A stretch of DNA of 64,000 nucleotides, from assembly GCA_037954665.1 (NCBI GenBank), contig JBBMOL010000046.1, positions 620,001-684,000 on the forward strand. Direction: 5' to 3'. The notes beneath the pieces were generated by a model. That model saw only the letters and a program-made list of their open reading frames with translations, was not told where the DNA came from and searched no databases. Every line of letters begins with the position of its first letter. The first letter of the stretch is position 1. Positions 47,301 through 58,594 of this stretch are shown here, one piece after another. Source of the stretch: Laguncularia racemosa (Eukaryota > Streptophyta > Magnoliopsida > Myrtales > Combretaceae). The position numbers were made by a program, and so were the translations under genes.

Positions 47301-48135
47301 TATATCAACTTAAAAGTTAAATTCCCACTATACAATACTAACAGGAGAAACAAAAATCAGCACCCAAAATGCCCCAACAACTCCAGGCAGAAAATACAAC
47401 TGCATTATTCCAACGAAATCCATTCTACCGAATCATTTAAATCAAATTTAGTACCTTATCTTTATACAACTTTTTAAGCTGAGCAACCCCCTCAATCCCT
47501 TTATCGACCAGTTTCCTCAAATTCCTGGGTCCCACCCCTGGAATTGTAAGTAAATCGGGGTTCGCGGCCACTGCACCCCCACCCTCTCTGCTCCTTCTAT
47601 GGACCCTCGACACCCGCTCCTCTGAGATAAAGGCATTCCTCACCGCCTTTTCTGCATTCTCCGTGTTCTCACCGCCTGCAGCCGACGCCGCAGTAACCAA
47701 TGAAGAAGAGCTTTCATGTAGCCACGCCACCCTTGGCCCGCCATACCTTTCCTTAAACACAGCCCATGCACGGGAAGGAGCCGCTGAACCAGCATTTTGG
47801 GAGGAAATGGAGCATCGGCAAATTCTGCAACCCGGGACTGAGTAGAAGCGGGAAGAGCGGCCTCGAGCTGTCAGGTTTTTCGTGAAAGCCGAACGACTAC
47901 AGCTGGCTTGGAAAGAGGTGGCAGCTGCGGCTGCTGCTGCTGCTGAATCTGCAGGCATTGCTGAGTGAGAAAGGAAACTAGGATTAGATTGAAACCCTTG
48001 AGTGCAGGAAGCGTGAGTTATTTTCTTGTAGAAGTTATTGTTAGGTTTAACTATAAATCCCGCGAGAAATGGAGGGGGCCTAGAGGCAGAGCAGAGGAGG
48101 GGGGCAGAAGGGCTTCGGCTCAGCAGTTGCTGCAT
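41104..48135 (-). CDS. dNK: deoxyribonucleoside kinase (dNK family), five exons
   Basis: Phosphorylates deoxyribonucleosides to monophosphates in the salvage pathway for DNA precursors. Exons on the minus strand: 48135-47455, 46923-46462, 43307-42930, 42858-42791 and 41314-41104, all with GT-AG borders, joining to 599 residues without a stop. An N-terminal extension rich in Ser, Ala and Arg, with an eight-Ala run, looks like an organelle transit peptide. Then a helix-hairpin-helix (IPGVGPRNLRKLV, about 198-210), an acidic linker, the P-loop GNISVGKT (288-295), EVVPEP (313-318), the family ERS motif (373-375) and the lid RMKLRKRAEE (433-442). The start chosen is the first in-frame ATG; an upstream GTG is not credible. 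The family is certain. Plastid or mitochondrial targeting is inferred. Confidence 0.95.
41537..42300 (+). pseudogene. antisense gene-like fragment in intron 4 of the kinase gene
   Basis: An open frame of 175 codons (41537-42064) runs opposite to the kinase. It reads like real protein (KTGLGIPKLGVGNRTHK, WKSIHKPFEQYGQTVGKVF, GNYRIQGPKWQNSSEEL). Beyond its stop, coherent protein continues in another frame (VWQFGWGNAGSNSNSRIP, then QSQVAALTPHPILERRF). No splice sites interrupt it. I do not recognise the family. A retrocopy or a captured gene fragment is the most natural reading. Confidence 0.5.
42791..42858 (-). CDS. dNK: kinase gene exon 4
   Basis: 68 bases. Acceptor TTTTCAG|GTTCCTG at 42859/42858, donor AGACA|GTAAGA at 42791/42790. 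Encodes VPALVLDCEPNIDFSKD and ends after two bases of a Gln codon. Confidence 0.93.
42930..43307 (-). CDS. dNK: kinase gene exon 3
   Basis: 378 bases, 126 codons. Acceptor AACTAAG|GTATTTG at 43308/43307, donor CAAAAG|GTATTA at 42930/42929. Carries YDSWFDPVVSSLPGLIP, FIYLRASPDTCLQRM and the lid. Confidence 0.95.
43900..46125 (+). mobile_element. decayed LTR retrotransposon in intron 2 of the kinase gene
   Basis: Primer binding site TGGTATCAGAGC at 44206-44217, then an ATG at about 44228 opening MENSSDLKDQLATFSLNN, gag-like. Near the 3' end a knuckle-like WLCLYFDEPCRRGHHYKE occurs at about 45545 and again in a diverged tandem copy at about 45672. A purine tract AAGAGGGG (45809-45816) precedes the 3' LTR (45820-about 46125). 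The 5' LTR is recognisable only in its last 100 bases (44100-44203). No pol remains. The left limit is approximate. Confidence 0.7.
45820..46125 (+). repeat. 3' LTR of the intronic element
   Basis: Starts TGTTAGGGACATTCATAAG after the purine tract, has TATAAATAC at about 45929, and its last 80 bases align with 44100-44190 (CATAARCAARKGCAAAT and CTTRACTAGAT). The exact end is uncertain. Confidence 0.65.
46462..46923 (-). CDS. dNK: kinase gene exon 2
   Basis: 462 bases, 154 codons. Acceptor CTATGCAG|TTTTTTGG at 46924/46923, donor CGAATG|GTTTGC at 46462/46461. Carries the acidic linker (ELEDSDSDSK), the P-loop, EVVPEP and MERSVFSDRM. Confidence 0.95.
47117..47293. repeat. 89-bp tandem duplication in intron 1 of the kinase gene
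   Basis: Blocks starting AAAACAGCCAAGA at 47117 and 47206 differ at only a few bases over about 85 (for example CATGTAATC against TATCTAATC). Both include GAACGGAGTTCCCCCACAT. A recent local duplication. Confidence 0.9.
47455..48135 (-). CDS. dNK: kinase gene exon 1
   Basis: 681 bases, 227 codons, phase 0 at its end. Encodes the targeting-like extension, the Ala run and the helix-hairpin-helix. Donor is AAAGATAAG|GTACTA at 47455/47454. A second in-frame Met (MPADSAAAAA) lies about 60 codons in and could be an alternative start. Confidence 0.93.
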
Positions 48136-48148
48136 TACTTCTTTGCAT
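48080..48148 (-). promoter_or_regulatory. upstream ATG and 22-codon uORF overlapping the kinase start
   Basis: The first ATG on the leader is at 48148-48146, 13 bases before the chosen start and out of frame. It opens MQRSNAATAEP and stops at a TAG after 22 codons (about 48080). If the transcript begins further upstream, this uORF would compete with the main start. Confidence 0.5.
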
Positions 48149-48182
48149 TTCACTCTCCTCTCTTTTCTTTTTCTTTCGCTTG

Positions 48183-48191
48183 AAACCCTAA
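48183..48191 (-). promoter_or_regulatory. telo-box in the kinase leader or proximal promoter
   Basis: AAACCCTAA (plus-strand reading), the plant telo-box, about 48 bases upstream of the start codon. Such boxes are common near starts of plant genes active in dividing cells, which suits a DNA-precursor enzyme. A GACGTC/TGACG cluster lies further up at 48255-48285. Confidence 0.6.
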
Positions 48192-48348
48192 TTAATGAAG
48201 AACCATACTAACATATAACATGCAATCAGAGACTGAAATTTAACACAGGAAAGTTTGACGTTGAGCCTTGACCTTGACGTCGATACGAGGCTATGTCTAC
48301 CGTTTTCTTTCCTTTTTCTTCTTTATTTCTTAGAGAAGGAAATTTAAC

Positions 48349-48450
48349 GTGTGAAATGTGTAAGTTTCTTCGGGCAAACTAATTTTTCAAAAACGTTTTT
48401 AAAAAAAATATTTTTTTAGTGAAATCACATGTTAGGATTGTGATTTTGCT
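48349..48450 (+). repeat. left terminal inverted repeat of the promoter-proximal transposon
   Basis: Begins GTGTGAAATGTGTAAGTTT, then GGGCAAACTA, a T/A-rich stretch, and GTGAAATCACATGTTAG. Confidence 0.78.
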
Positions 48451-48789
48451 TTCATATAAATAACAAGTTAGTATTATGATTTACACTTACAACGTTTGAC
48501 TAAAATCGTAATCTCAATCTCTGATTCAGTCAATTCCTTTTAACTCCTTTATAAACTCCACACAAATAGAACATCATTTTCAACCCTACTTTCTCTCTAA
48601 AACACAGCTACAAAACACGGTTTTTGACTTAGAAATTATAGCTTTACAGCTCTAACTCATGATTTTGGTCTATGTTAGGTAAGTATCATCTATTTCCTTA
48701 AAAATTTTATTGTAAATTTGTTTGCTCCAATTTAATGATTTTACACTCATTTGTCTTTCTCTTTGAAATAAAATGTGTTATTGCTAATT

Positions 48790-50060
48790 TTGTAATAGGT
48801 AAAAGGAGATATTGCACTTCGATCGGTGTCTCACGCCTTATTTGCAGTAAGCTAGCTTTCATAAGGTATCCCAGCTTGCATTCATACAATTGAATTGGCA
48901 TCTCATTACAACTTTTGTGGAGAGGTGGAGACAGGAGATGCACATATTTCATATGCCCCATAGGGAGTTGACGGTGACCTTACAGGATGTGGTGGTGCAG
49001 TTCAGTTTGCCCGTTGATAGGCATGTGATCACTAGTATCACTAACTTGCATTGGGCAGACGAGTGTGAGCACCTGCTTGGCATTAAGCCTAGCCTTTGTG
49101 ATATCTTTAGGGGACGGCTTATGATGTCCTAATTGAAGGGTTCTTTCAGGGGGCTACCAGATGACGTGGATAATTTATTTATCATGCAGTACGCACGTGC
49201 ATACATCCTCCAACTAATTGGTTGAGTCATTTTTGCAAATAAATCTTCTAGCCTAGTCCACTTGATGTTTCTCTCACTTTTGAAGGATTTTCAAGTGGCA
49301 ATGAATTGGGGAGTAGCATGCCTAACCTAGTTATATAGATTCCTATGCGATGTAGCTGACACATCCACATAAGAGATTAGAGGAGCTATGATTCTTCTAC
49401 AAATTTGGGCTGGGATAGATTTTCACACATTGCTCTAACTTGGCTCTAGGTTTATGTTCCCCATGATGCTCCTTTGGCATGTTGTTGGCATGCAGTGTTC
49501 AATGTCACGTAGGTGGCCGCTTATGTTCTTATACAGTATTGAGACACTTTGGATTGACAAACATCTGAGTAAGTATAGTACATTAGTTAACTTAATATTG
49601 TTTACTTTACTTGTCTGCTATTCACTAAATAACTTCATTTCTTGTAGATTTGTTGGATGTCACATACGTATGGGCTCTTGGAGCAGCTTTCCCCTTCTTG
49701 TTAGGAAGGGAGTGATATTTAGCATACCTAAGTGCCTCTGATTTGCTTTCATATTATAGAGTAGCACCATCTTGATTGGGTGATGCAGTGGTTTAGTGGG
49801 ATCTAGAGGATACCATAGTAATGTGACACATCTCTTTCCGTCCATAAGATTGATCGTAGAGAAAATTGATGAGGATTGGAGGAGGAGACATGCGGTCTAC
49901 ATCCAACGATGGGAGGAGCATTGGTTCTCTATCGTTCAGCTAAAGTTCGACAACACATTGCCAGGTGAGGTAGATCTCAAGTATTACCTTTGGTATCATA
50001 GTGTCACACGACGATATATTAGCCGGACTGGAGCCATATTTGGTGCTCTAGTAAGTCACT
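48790..50060 (+). pseudogene. plant mobile domain (PMD) pseudogene
   Basis: Family blocks in order: FVERWRQEMHIFHMPHREL, TVTLQDVVVQFSLPVDRHVI (48900-49030), DECEHLLGIKP, then after a stop at about 49129 FIMQYARAYILQLIG and SSSLVHLMFLSLLKDF (49170-49285), then GAMILLQIWAGIDF, and the C-terminal DEDWRRRHAVYIQRWEEHW and DLKYYLWYHSVTRRYISR (49860-50035). Several stops. Relative to host MAIN/MAIL genes it is degenerate, so it is best seen as the transposon's own cargo. Confidence 0.8.
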
Positions 50061-50465
50061 TTAACCATATCATTGTACTTTTTATATTTTCTGCATTGTA
50101 TTATTAACATACTAAGCTTTCCATTTTCCTTAAATGTATATGTATTTCTAATTTTATTTGCTTTAGCTATGTAATTTTTCTTATACAGTTTGAATGAGTT
50201 GATGAAATCATTTCATTTCTTTGATTGATTTATGTTATAAACTTTAGAATTATCACATGTTTATCTTTTTAACAAGTTTGCGGTGTTATATAGACTTTGA
50301 TATTTGTCATGGACTTAAAAAATTATTAAGAACTTTTTTTGACGGGTCTATGATATCGTGGGTTTAATATATTTTTAGAGTTAGATCATTCATTTTCGCA
50401 AGAATCCATTTCACCAAATCTTTGCTCTAAAGAATAGGGAAATAGTAGATATCATTGAATTAAGT

Positions 50466-50600
50466 GGAAATCACATGTTGAACATGTAACCTCTTCGGAA
50501 ATCGCACGTTAAGATTACGAGTTCTAAATGTAAAGAAATCACATGTTGAACATGCGATTTCTTATCATCTTGAAATCATAGACTTAACCTGCGATTTCAA
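50466..50600. repeat. subterminal short repeats
   Basis: GAAATCACATGTTGAACATG, GAAATCGCACGTTAAG, GAAATCACATGTTGAACATG followed by CGATTTC, and a diverged fourth. The unit is partly palindromic. One copy, GAAATCACATGTTAGG, is in the left end at 48421. Position and repetition fit transposase-binding motifs. Confidence 0.65.
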
Positions 50601-50682
50601 AACAGTATTTCAGAAAATACTTTTCCTAAAACTGTTTTTTAAAAAATAGTTTGCCCAAAAGGGGTAAACTTATACATTACTC
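50560..50682 (-). repeat. right terminal inverted repeat of the promoter-proximal transposon
   Basis: Read in reverse: GAGTAATGTATAAGTTTACC, GGGCAAACTA, T/A-rich stretch, then GAAATCGCAGG. Confidence 0.78.
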
Positions 50683-50989
50683 AATTTAACATTATGTTTG
50701 GTAACTTTTACATAAGGCCCAAAAAAGAAAAAAAAAAAAAGAGTAGAAGAAACGTTTATCTTGTTTAGATAGAAAAAGTAAAAATAGAAGAAAATGAATG
50801 AAAATAGTTTTTTAGGCATATCCTATTTTATTTCCTTCTTTTTTTAAGGGCATTTTTATAACTTTCATTAACTTCCACTTTTTCCCCTTTATTTCTCTCC
50901 ATATTTGGAGAGAAATAGAAATGCATACAAAGTGGAAATGACTCATTCCATTTTTATTGAATTCATCTTATAGATGCGGGTTCCAATTG

Positions 50990-51200
50990 AAGTTGTCACG
51001 TGAGTATTATGTGGATACTACACTGCACATAACTTCAGAGAAGTGATATGGAAATGGCATATAATGGATGATTAGGGAAAGAGTGGCAAGGAAGAAGAAT
51101 AGGCAATTTCAAAAGTCTCAAACGTACAGGTGATAGACAAATGTACAAGTAATAGACAAGGGAGCCAAGGGGACCTTGAGTACCGACCTTACAAATTCTT
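50990..51200. repeat. probable third copy of repeat R, 5' part
   Basis: GGATGATTAGGGAAAGAG... AGGCAATTTCAAAAGTCTC...AGGTGATAGAC at 51066-51140 loosely matches 13180-13245. Weaker than the other R matches. Confidence 0.4.
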
Positions 51201-51299
51201 GAACAATGGAGACTATTCTTTACCTGAACTCTTGTTTGATTCTTGAGAGTAGAGAATTCTCAGTGGAACATCGTTTCTTTAATCTTTGAAATTGAAGAA

Positions 51300-51829
51300 A
51301 CATAAATCAAAAGAAATTTCATAATTAAAATTCACAAACACATTAAAATTTTTCAGGAGAAGCGAACTACGCCATGTTTGATCCTGAATAGCAGGTACGT
51401 AGGAACCCATTTGGGGCAACCCTAAAAAGGAATAAAAATCATTTTCCTAGAATAATTCACTTAAAAAATACAATAAAAGATAACAAGAAATAAATGAAAG
51501 ACATTTCTAGATAAGGTTAAGATTTTAGGAGATTAGGGTGGTAACCTTAGGGTTTTAATATGTTAGCCTCCGAACTCAAAAACTCTGGTTTTTACTTTTC
51601 CTCTTTTCACAAAAACGAGAAGAGGAAATCACGACAACTAGTGGTCCAAATTAGGACTAATCTACTCCATTAGTCTTAATTCAATTTTTCTAACAACAGT
51701 TGGGTGGCGACTCCAAAACAAAACGAAATTCTTAACTCAAGTCGAGAATCTACATTAGATGAGCATAGGGTCTAGTATAGATCGGATTAGGAATGGGAAA
51801 TAAAAAATTAGACTCAACAGTATCTACTA
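51300..51829 (+). mobile_element. LTR copy C, 3' part
   Basis: Nearly identical to 19424-19938 (TCATAATTAAAATTCACAAA, GGGTGGCGACTCCAAAACAA, AGACTCAACA at the end). The 5' three quarters of the LTR, including the TATA and tRNA-like boxes, is absent. Confidence 0.85.
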
Positions 51830-54509
51830 TACAACAACCATCTTGTGGTCAAAGTGCATTAGATTGTAACTATTGATACTTGGTAACCTATTTATATTCA
51901 AGTACAACATTTGTACATAACTTATTGACTTGTTATAAATGAATATAAATACTTATATTCAAAATATCTTAACATTCCAAGATCATAGAGAGTTGATATC
52001 CCCTATCAAATAGTAAAGTTAGGAACCCACTTGAAATCTTTACAAAAACACCTAAATAAAGTAAAGTGGATTTGAATTTAAGTGCATATACTTCTTTACA
52101 TCCCATGCATTGCTCTAAATGAACTAACTGTAACTTTCCTAAACCAATACATTTTCATAAACTACTTCATCTTTATAACTTAAAGAGAATTGAATTTGAA
52201 AGAAGAGGAGAAGTACTTTGCATTTGGATTCTAACCCATCCCACTTTCAAGAATCCTGCAAGAAAAGCTATAGGGAAGTGAGCAAAACAACGACTTAAGG
52301 AGTGTAACCCATATAACATGCTCTCATGCAAAGGTTAAGCAAGTTGTTAACCATTAATATGCATTGAATGTATCAATTGTATGAAATGTAGCATCACATG
52401 AGACCAATTAGCAATCATGTGGAATTAGGATTTATACCTTCAGAAATTTAAGGTTTAGGAGAACAATTCTAACTTGATAGCCTTGGGTTTCGGACTTTTA
52501 AAAGTCTGTTGGCGAATTCAACGCGAGTGTGGCCTAATCGTTTGATCATTCATATATATGGTGAAGACCGTAGCCTCCCCCATCCCTAAGCGAATAACCT
52601 GACCAACAATCTGACCTTATCTTATATGACAACAACCTTTTAGCGGATTATTGAGCCCTAATCAAAGGATGGTATCTCCCAATGGGTGATAATTTCTAGT
52701 GGTTGGGACAAGGTAGCTTTATGTGAAGAATCACCTCTCGACAGCCTCATGGGTGACCACATAGTGCTATTGGCCTTCTTACATGCAATACACATGCTAT
52801 GCATGACAAGTTATTGAAATAGTCAAGCCATTACTTAATCATTTTATAGGTGATAAAGTAATTATGGTTGACACTCAACAAATTTACTAAACTACTAACA
52901 ATCCAATCAAAGATCAAGTAATAGTTTCTTTTCTTTATTAATTGAGTCCACAACCAAGTTAATAATCTAGACATTTAATCCCTTAACATCCCTACACATA
53001 ATCAAATTTCAATATCTTTTAAATTAGCTAGCCAAACTATCCTAACAAGCACAAGTAACATGATAATCATAGAATATCCACTCACCTGAGCTTAGTTGAA
53101 ACATAGCTATCAAAATGATCCTTGAAGCACAAATCAGTAAAGGTGATAGTTTTTTGAATAGGAATCTATGAGATTGGAAATATCACCTAGGTTATGATAC
53201 ATACAAACACCAATATCTTAGAAGATTTGAAGGAATTTGCCTATGCTTCATGAAGTTTTCCAATTCTATATGAAACTTAGTTTATCTTGAAGTCTTCATT
53301 TGCCATTTAAAGTTAGGATTTCATGAATTTAGGTCGATAACAGGCTTTAGGTGTAGCTTACTTAAGTAATCCATTAGTCATATATGTATAGATCAACTCC
53401 TATGCGTAGTTTAAGGCTATATTTATGTATTGTACTAGATGTAAGCTCATTAAATCTTATGATTTTAGTTTAGTATCAGCTTTAATATGCTTAGTAAGGT
53501 CACTTATTGAGTTTAATAGGATTAAAAGTTTGGCATCAATTAAAGCTTCATTTAATTATATATAGTATATGCTTTCATTCATTTAGTGTTACTTTGGTTA
53601 GAGTTTTCAATGACATCATAATCTTTGTTTCCCTCTTTTTATTATCATCATATAGTTGTGATGAAGAATTGTTTAATTTAGGTCAAGTTCAAGTTTTTGG
53701 AGAAGTTCAACTAATTTTGTTAACCCAACATAGTTTTGGTCCCAAATTATTTACTAGATATTGGAAAAGGTCGATGTTTAGTTTGAATTCAACATGTAGG
53801 GTCTTAAGGGCTCTAAAGTGCAAGTGTACGATAAAGAATGGGGGGATTCATATTTGATTTAGGGAATAATTCAAGTTAAAGGCTAGGTAGCTAAAGGAAA
53901 TTGGAAAGCTTATAGTTTTCAATTTTGTCAAGTCAACTTAAATCAACTATATCTTGGGCTATTTAAGTCAAAATTGCTTATATGAGTAAGCATTTTGAAG
54001 GTCTATATGTCTATTTAGTAATTTTATTGCCTAAGATCTATTCTCATGTTGTTAAAAGGGCAAAACACTTGCAAACATTTTCTATGCATGACTCCTTAAG
54101 GTAATTTGCCAATGTTTTAAGTATTCTTTGATCTTAAACTTGGGTTCACTTTTTGGAATGAAAGATTGCAAGCTAAACTTTAGGTATTAACTTATGTTCT
54201 AGAATGAATAAATATGGTAGTGATTTAGCTCAAAAAGACTAGAGAAGTGTCCTAATTACTTATACTTCCTTATGTATATTCACATGCCTTGTTTTGTGAA
54301 CAAATCTAAAAATTTGCACTCAAAACTAACTAAGATGAAATATATTTCCTTTCTAATTAACTGAAAACATAAAATTAGGATATTAGGAAACTCTAGGATT
54401 TGGTTTCACTAAATTTCAAGATCACATGAGAAAATGGCAAAAAAAATAAAAAATAAAAATCAATGGCCATGAAAAACAATCAAAAGACGAAATAGTAGGT
54501 ATCACTTTG
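51830..54509. other. no gene recognised
   Basis: AT-rich. A plus-strand open frame of 116 codons at 53507-53857 has no recognisable motif and no codon-like bias that I can see. Confidence 0.5.
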
Positions 54510-54845
54510 AGGGGCTAGTTCAAGGCTTTAGTGGCTAATTTTTAAGATGAAATTTTACTTGGTCATACTTTTGAGTGTTAATGAAGTTTGAGAGGTGGAA
54601 ACTCATTATTTTGATATCTTTGTTGGTTGCAGTAATTTTTAAGATTTTCGTTGATAGGGAAAAACAATTAGAGGTTATAGTTAGGTCATAATTTAAGGGC
54701 TGGTTTCAGGCCTTATTGATTGTGTTTCAAGATGAAACTTAGCTAGAATAAACCTTAAGATGTGAGTGAGATTTGAAAAGTGAAATCTTATTATTTTGAG
54801 ATGCATGTTAGTTGCAATGATTTTTGAAATTTTGGTCAATAGGGT
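54510..54845. repeat. two diverged tandem units, period about 186 bp
   Basis: GGGCTAGTTCAAGGCTTTAG at 54512 and GGGCTGGTTTCAGGCCTTAT at 54698, followed in both by AAGATGAAA, CTTATTATTTTGA-like, and TTGGTTGCAGTAATTTTT-like blocks. Confidence 0.75.
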
Positions 54846-57800
54846 TTAAATATCATAGCTAAGTTCTCTAGGACTTGGTTAGTTTTAATTTGCTTAGAAT
54901 CCCTTTTGCTATCATTAAGGGTTACCGACTCCACTTGAAATGGGTCTAATTACCCCTTTATAATTATTTTCTTTTCTTAATTCTAAGCGTAAACCATTTC
55001 TAAGCACTTAAGCGATTTCTAATACACTTTGCTTGCTTTGGCCATAAGTGAGTCTTTTCTAATTAGAATTATACAAATAAGTAGTTGTTGCTAAGCTCTT
55101 TACCTCTACTTTCATTTAAGATCATACACTTTCATGTTTGAGGTCATTTGGTTAGGTATTAGGTGTATACACATCAAGTGTGCAAATCCCTAATTATGTA
55201 CATTAGTGATGTTGGTTTCTTCTCCAATTTGAAGTGTATGGCTAAGAGCCTTTGTAAGTCTATTACTTGATGGTCCTTATATCTTTTAGTTTTGATTTTA
55301 ATTCATTTTTAGGTTCCAATATTAATAAAAAGAATAATATTCAGTTATTATTTTATTCATTTTTTGAATGGAGGAATATATACACAGTTTACAGCATAAT
55401 TCTAGCCTAGTAAAAAACAAACAAAAGGAAAGAATCTCTTATACACAAATGCTATCCCAATTGCACCACATACTCCTAAAAATACTTGACACCACAAAAG
55501 AAAGAAAATAAAAATAGTGAAAAATAAATAAATAAATAACAACTTGATCAAAATAAAATGATATGAAATTTCTACAAACATGATTTCAATTATGCTCTCC
55601 TATGCAATGTGTTTACAATGGGCATTTGTGTTTCTAACGATTCCTAGCCATCTGAATTACTATAACTATCAACCAAACCTAATTATATTAACTTAAGAGA
55701 GCCTAAACTACACATTTTCAATTTGGTTTGAGTCTAATTATTTGGTTGGTTAAGCCTATTCAATTAGTTTTCAAGTTATATTGATATAACATTCCAATTA
55801 GTGATTTTGGGTACTTTAGGTTATTCCTATCTTATCTATACTCATGGGTGGCACACATTAGCATTCAATCAAGAGTAATTTCCAACAAGTTCAAGCTTAA
55901 TTCTTGTTGACTATGTACACCAACCTTGGGTTTGTAATATTAGGTTGCTAAAATCAACCCTACACACCATTTTAACTTATTTGGAACTAAGTTGGAATTA
56001 CACTAGGCTGCAAATCTACTTGGATTGCTAGGAGTATGAAAATAAATCCAATTCTTTGTTAAACTTACAAATTATGCATTTCCACTACACTATCATATTA
56101 CTAGGCTCTATACTTCATCATTTTCATTTAATTTGGGACCATGCATGTATAATTCTAACTTAAACAAGAATATGGCAGCAATATAAAATGGATGGGGACC
56201 ACAGGTTTAAAGGGTTCAACAAGCCTTTGAAATTGTTTTCTCAATCTTCTACAATCCACCACATTTAAGCTATCAATCTCCTAAGTTTTATGTTCATTGT
56301 CATCCTAGTATGCTTACACGCATGGAAACTATTATGCATGGACTTGAATTAAATTTTTTTTACCTTGGTAAGCTTGTGGAGGGAGGTTTTAAGCTGCAGT
56401 TGAAGGAATAAAACACTAATGACTAGCTATGATTTCAAATATTAAGAGATTGGAACTTGTGGTTTGAGCTTATCTTAATTCCTTAAGTATGTACTTGATT
56501 TCCTTCTTCTTAGTGACCAAGTTGCCTTCCTAGTGAGCTAATCTATTGTATCTGCTTCTTGCATGCACAAGAAATTAAGAAATGGTGGAGTTGTAGACTA
56601 AGAAAGAGAAAAAGACAAGAGGGAAATGAGGAAAGTAGAGACATGATGAGAGGGAAAGAGAGGAAGGGGATGACTAGTTTTGTTTTTCTTTAAGGGGAAT
56701 GAAAATGAAATGTTTATGGGTGGGTGAATGAGGATAGGGTGAAAAAGAAATAAGTTGGATTAGACATTGCATAGGTAATTAGGATAGTCATCTATGCATG
56801 AAATTTCATTAGGTGATATGATATGATACGGTTATGGTAGTCATTATCTAATATTTTTAGCTTAAATTGATCTTAATTTACATGATAGATGAGGACTCTA
56901 ATTGACAATATATTGAATTCAAATTAATAGTGATATGTATCTTATATGACTTATAAAAAATGATATAATGAATCTAATACTAGTTTAATTGCCTAAGCTG
57001 ACTTTTTTTTTTTAATATAACTATTTTTAAAACTATCAACTGGTTCTTATTTATTTTATTTTTACTTTTCTTTTTCTTTTTTTTTTATGCTTACAAAATG
57101 TGAGCTTTAAGGGTATTTATCCCTATCTTTTAATTTGATTTATCGCTTCCTTTATTATTATCATCTTTACACTTCAATCTCAAAGTTTGGATTAGCTTAC
57201 ATAACCTTTATTGATTTAAGCTATATTATCCCCATTCTTACTAGGTTAAAGTTCAGACTAGTTGCTCTTTAATAACATACATATTGGTCTCCCTTTTTAA
57301 GTAAACATGTCCAACTTGTGAGAGCTCACACATGTGAATGTTGCAACATCTGTGATTGAAGGCATCTATAAGCAAGCTCTAGAGAAATTAGATAAATTGA
57401 GAGAAGTTATTGCATTGGTTCTCTAAAGGATTTTGTACAATGAAAAGAATTGTCTCATTTATACCACACAAAGAAAAGCTACAAGAAATAGTTTCCAATA
57501 CAAAGGATCTGAATAGGGGTATGCTTTAATATTTTATCAAATAGCATGTTAGGTCTGCAATTTGATTATTCATAACCTAATAATTGTGCACTTGCTTATA
57601 GGCACCTACCTTTTCTTTCCCACAATGTATGAAATTACTTTAGGTAAGTTAGGTATGTCTTGTCTAGGTTAGTTATCTCAAATGGGGGTTTGCAAGACTT
57701 CTTGAGAAAGTCATCAACTTTAGTATTAATGGAGTATCTTGAAGATTTTGAAAGTGAAGATCACAAGGAAAGGAGGTCTAAAGAGCATAAACTTAATGCT

Positions 57801-58594
57801 AACCTCCTTTAGGTTCTTGAGAATTGCAGAAAATGTGATAGAGTAAATACTCCCACACTCAAGGTAATACACATGCATTAAATTAATACAATAATTTACT
57901 TCTCAACAAGTTTTAAGTTTGTAGAAGTTTTCCAATTGAATAATATTTGATGACCACAATCCATCGAGATTCTATTCAACTAGAAGATTTTATTAGAGAT
58001 GGATGTCAATGATTTATTCTATAATCCTTTCCCATAGATTTCTAGCATTGCTAGATTTGCTTAAGTTTTTTAGTCTGTCTTGTAGAATAATATAACAAAT
58101 TGGATGGAAGATTAGAGTGACGAGTGCAATAGTTATTCCTATTCAAAAGGTTATTCCATTTTTTCTATGGTGCCTCAGTATGTGGAATTTATGCCAAGTT
58201 GTTGGTTTGTATAAGGTTATACAAATTGTTGCATTTCTTTGAAGTGCTTAAAACACTGAATAAGACCACATGAATATTCTTATAGTAATATTCTTAATCC
58301 CATTAGATGGGATAGGCTATGTGAATATTCTTAGACACAGTAGATGATATTCTAGTTTTAATCTCTCTACGCATTGGGTAGGTGGGTGTGGTGGAGTTTA
58401 ATAGGTTTGGACACCAAAGTTCAAACCGAGTTGAAAGATAGAAACAACAATCTTTTTCTATAATTATATAGTAAAATAGTTAGATTGCTTAGTAGTGTAA
58501 TGTTCCAAAAGATTAATGTTGTGTTTTCTATAAGTTAAACTATTTGTTTTGTTTTTATATTGTTTGTATAATAAGAGTTGTTGGAGTTTCTAAT
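54846..58594. other. no gene recognised
   Basis: AT-rich with stops in all frames. A purine-rich stretch occurs at 56595-56690. 57700-57840 reads somewhat like coding sequence on the plus strand (DFESEDHKERRSKEHK) but is short and closed. Confidence 0.45.

Larger units (their letters stand above)
48349..50682. mobile_element. PMD-carrying terminal-inverted-repeat transposon (MULE-like)
   Basis: Flanked by AATTTAAC at 48341-48348 and 50683-50690, a perfect eight-base duplication. The ends form long inverted repeats with shared blocks AATGTRTAAGTTT and GGGCAAACTA followed by T/A runs. Inside are a PMD pseudogene and subterminal short repeats. No transposase is visible. It lies about 210 bases upstream of the kinase ATG, so it sits in or beside the promoter. 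Confidence 0.82.

Noticed and set aside
48136..48153. Kinase start six codons upstream
   Set aside because: That codon is GTG, not ATG; the first in-frame ATG is at 48135.
47663..48183. Plus-strand frames opposite kinase exon 1
   Set aside because: They are reverse-strand shadows of the GC-rich first exon.
53507..53857. 116-codon plus-strand open frame
   Set aside because: No motif, no neighbouring exon-like sequence, hydrophobic low-complexity stretches; expected by chance in AT-rich DNA of this length.
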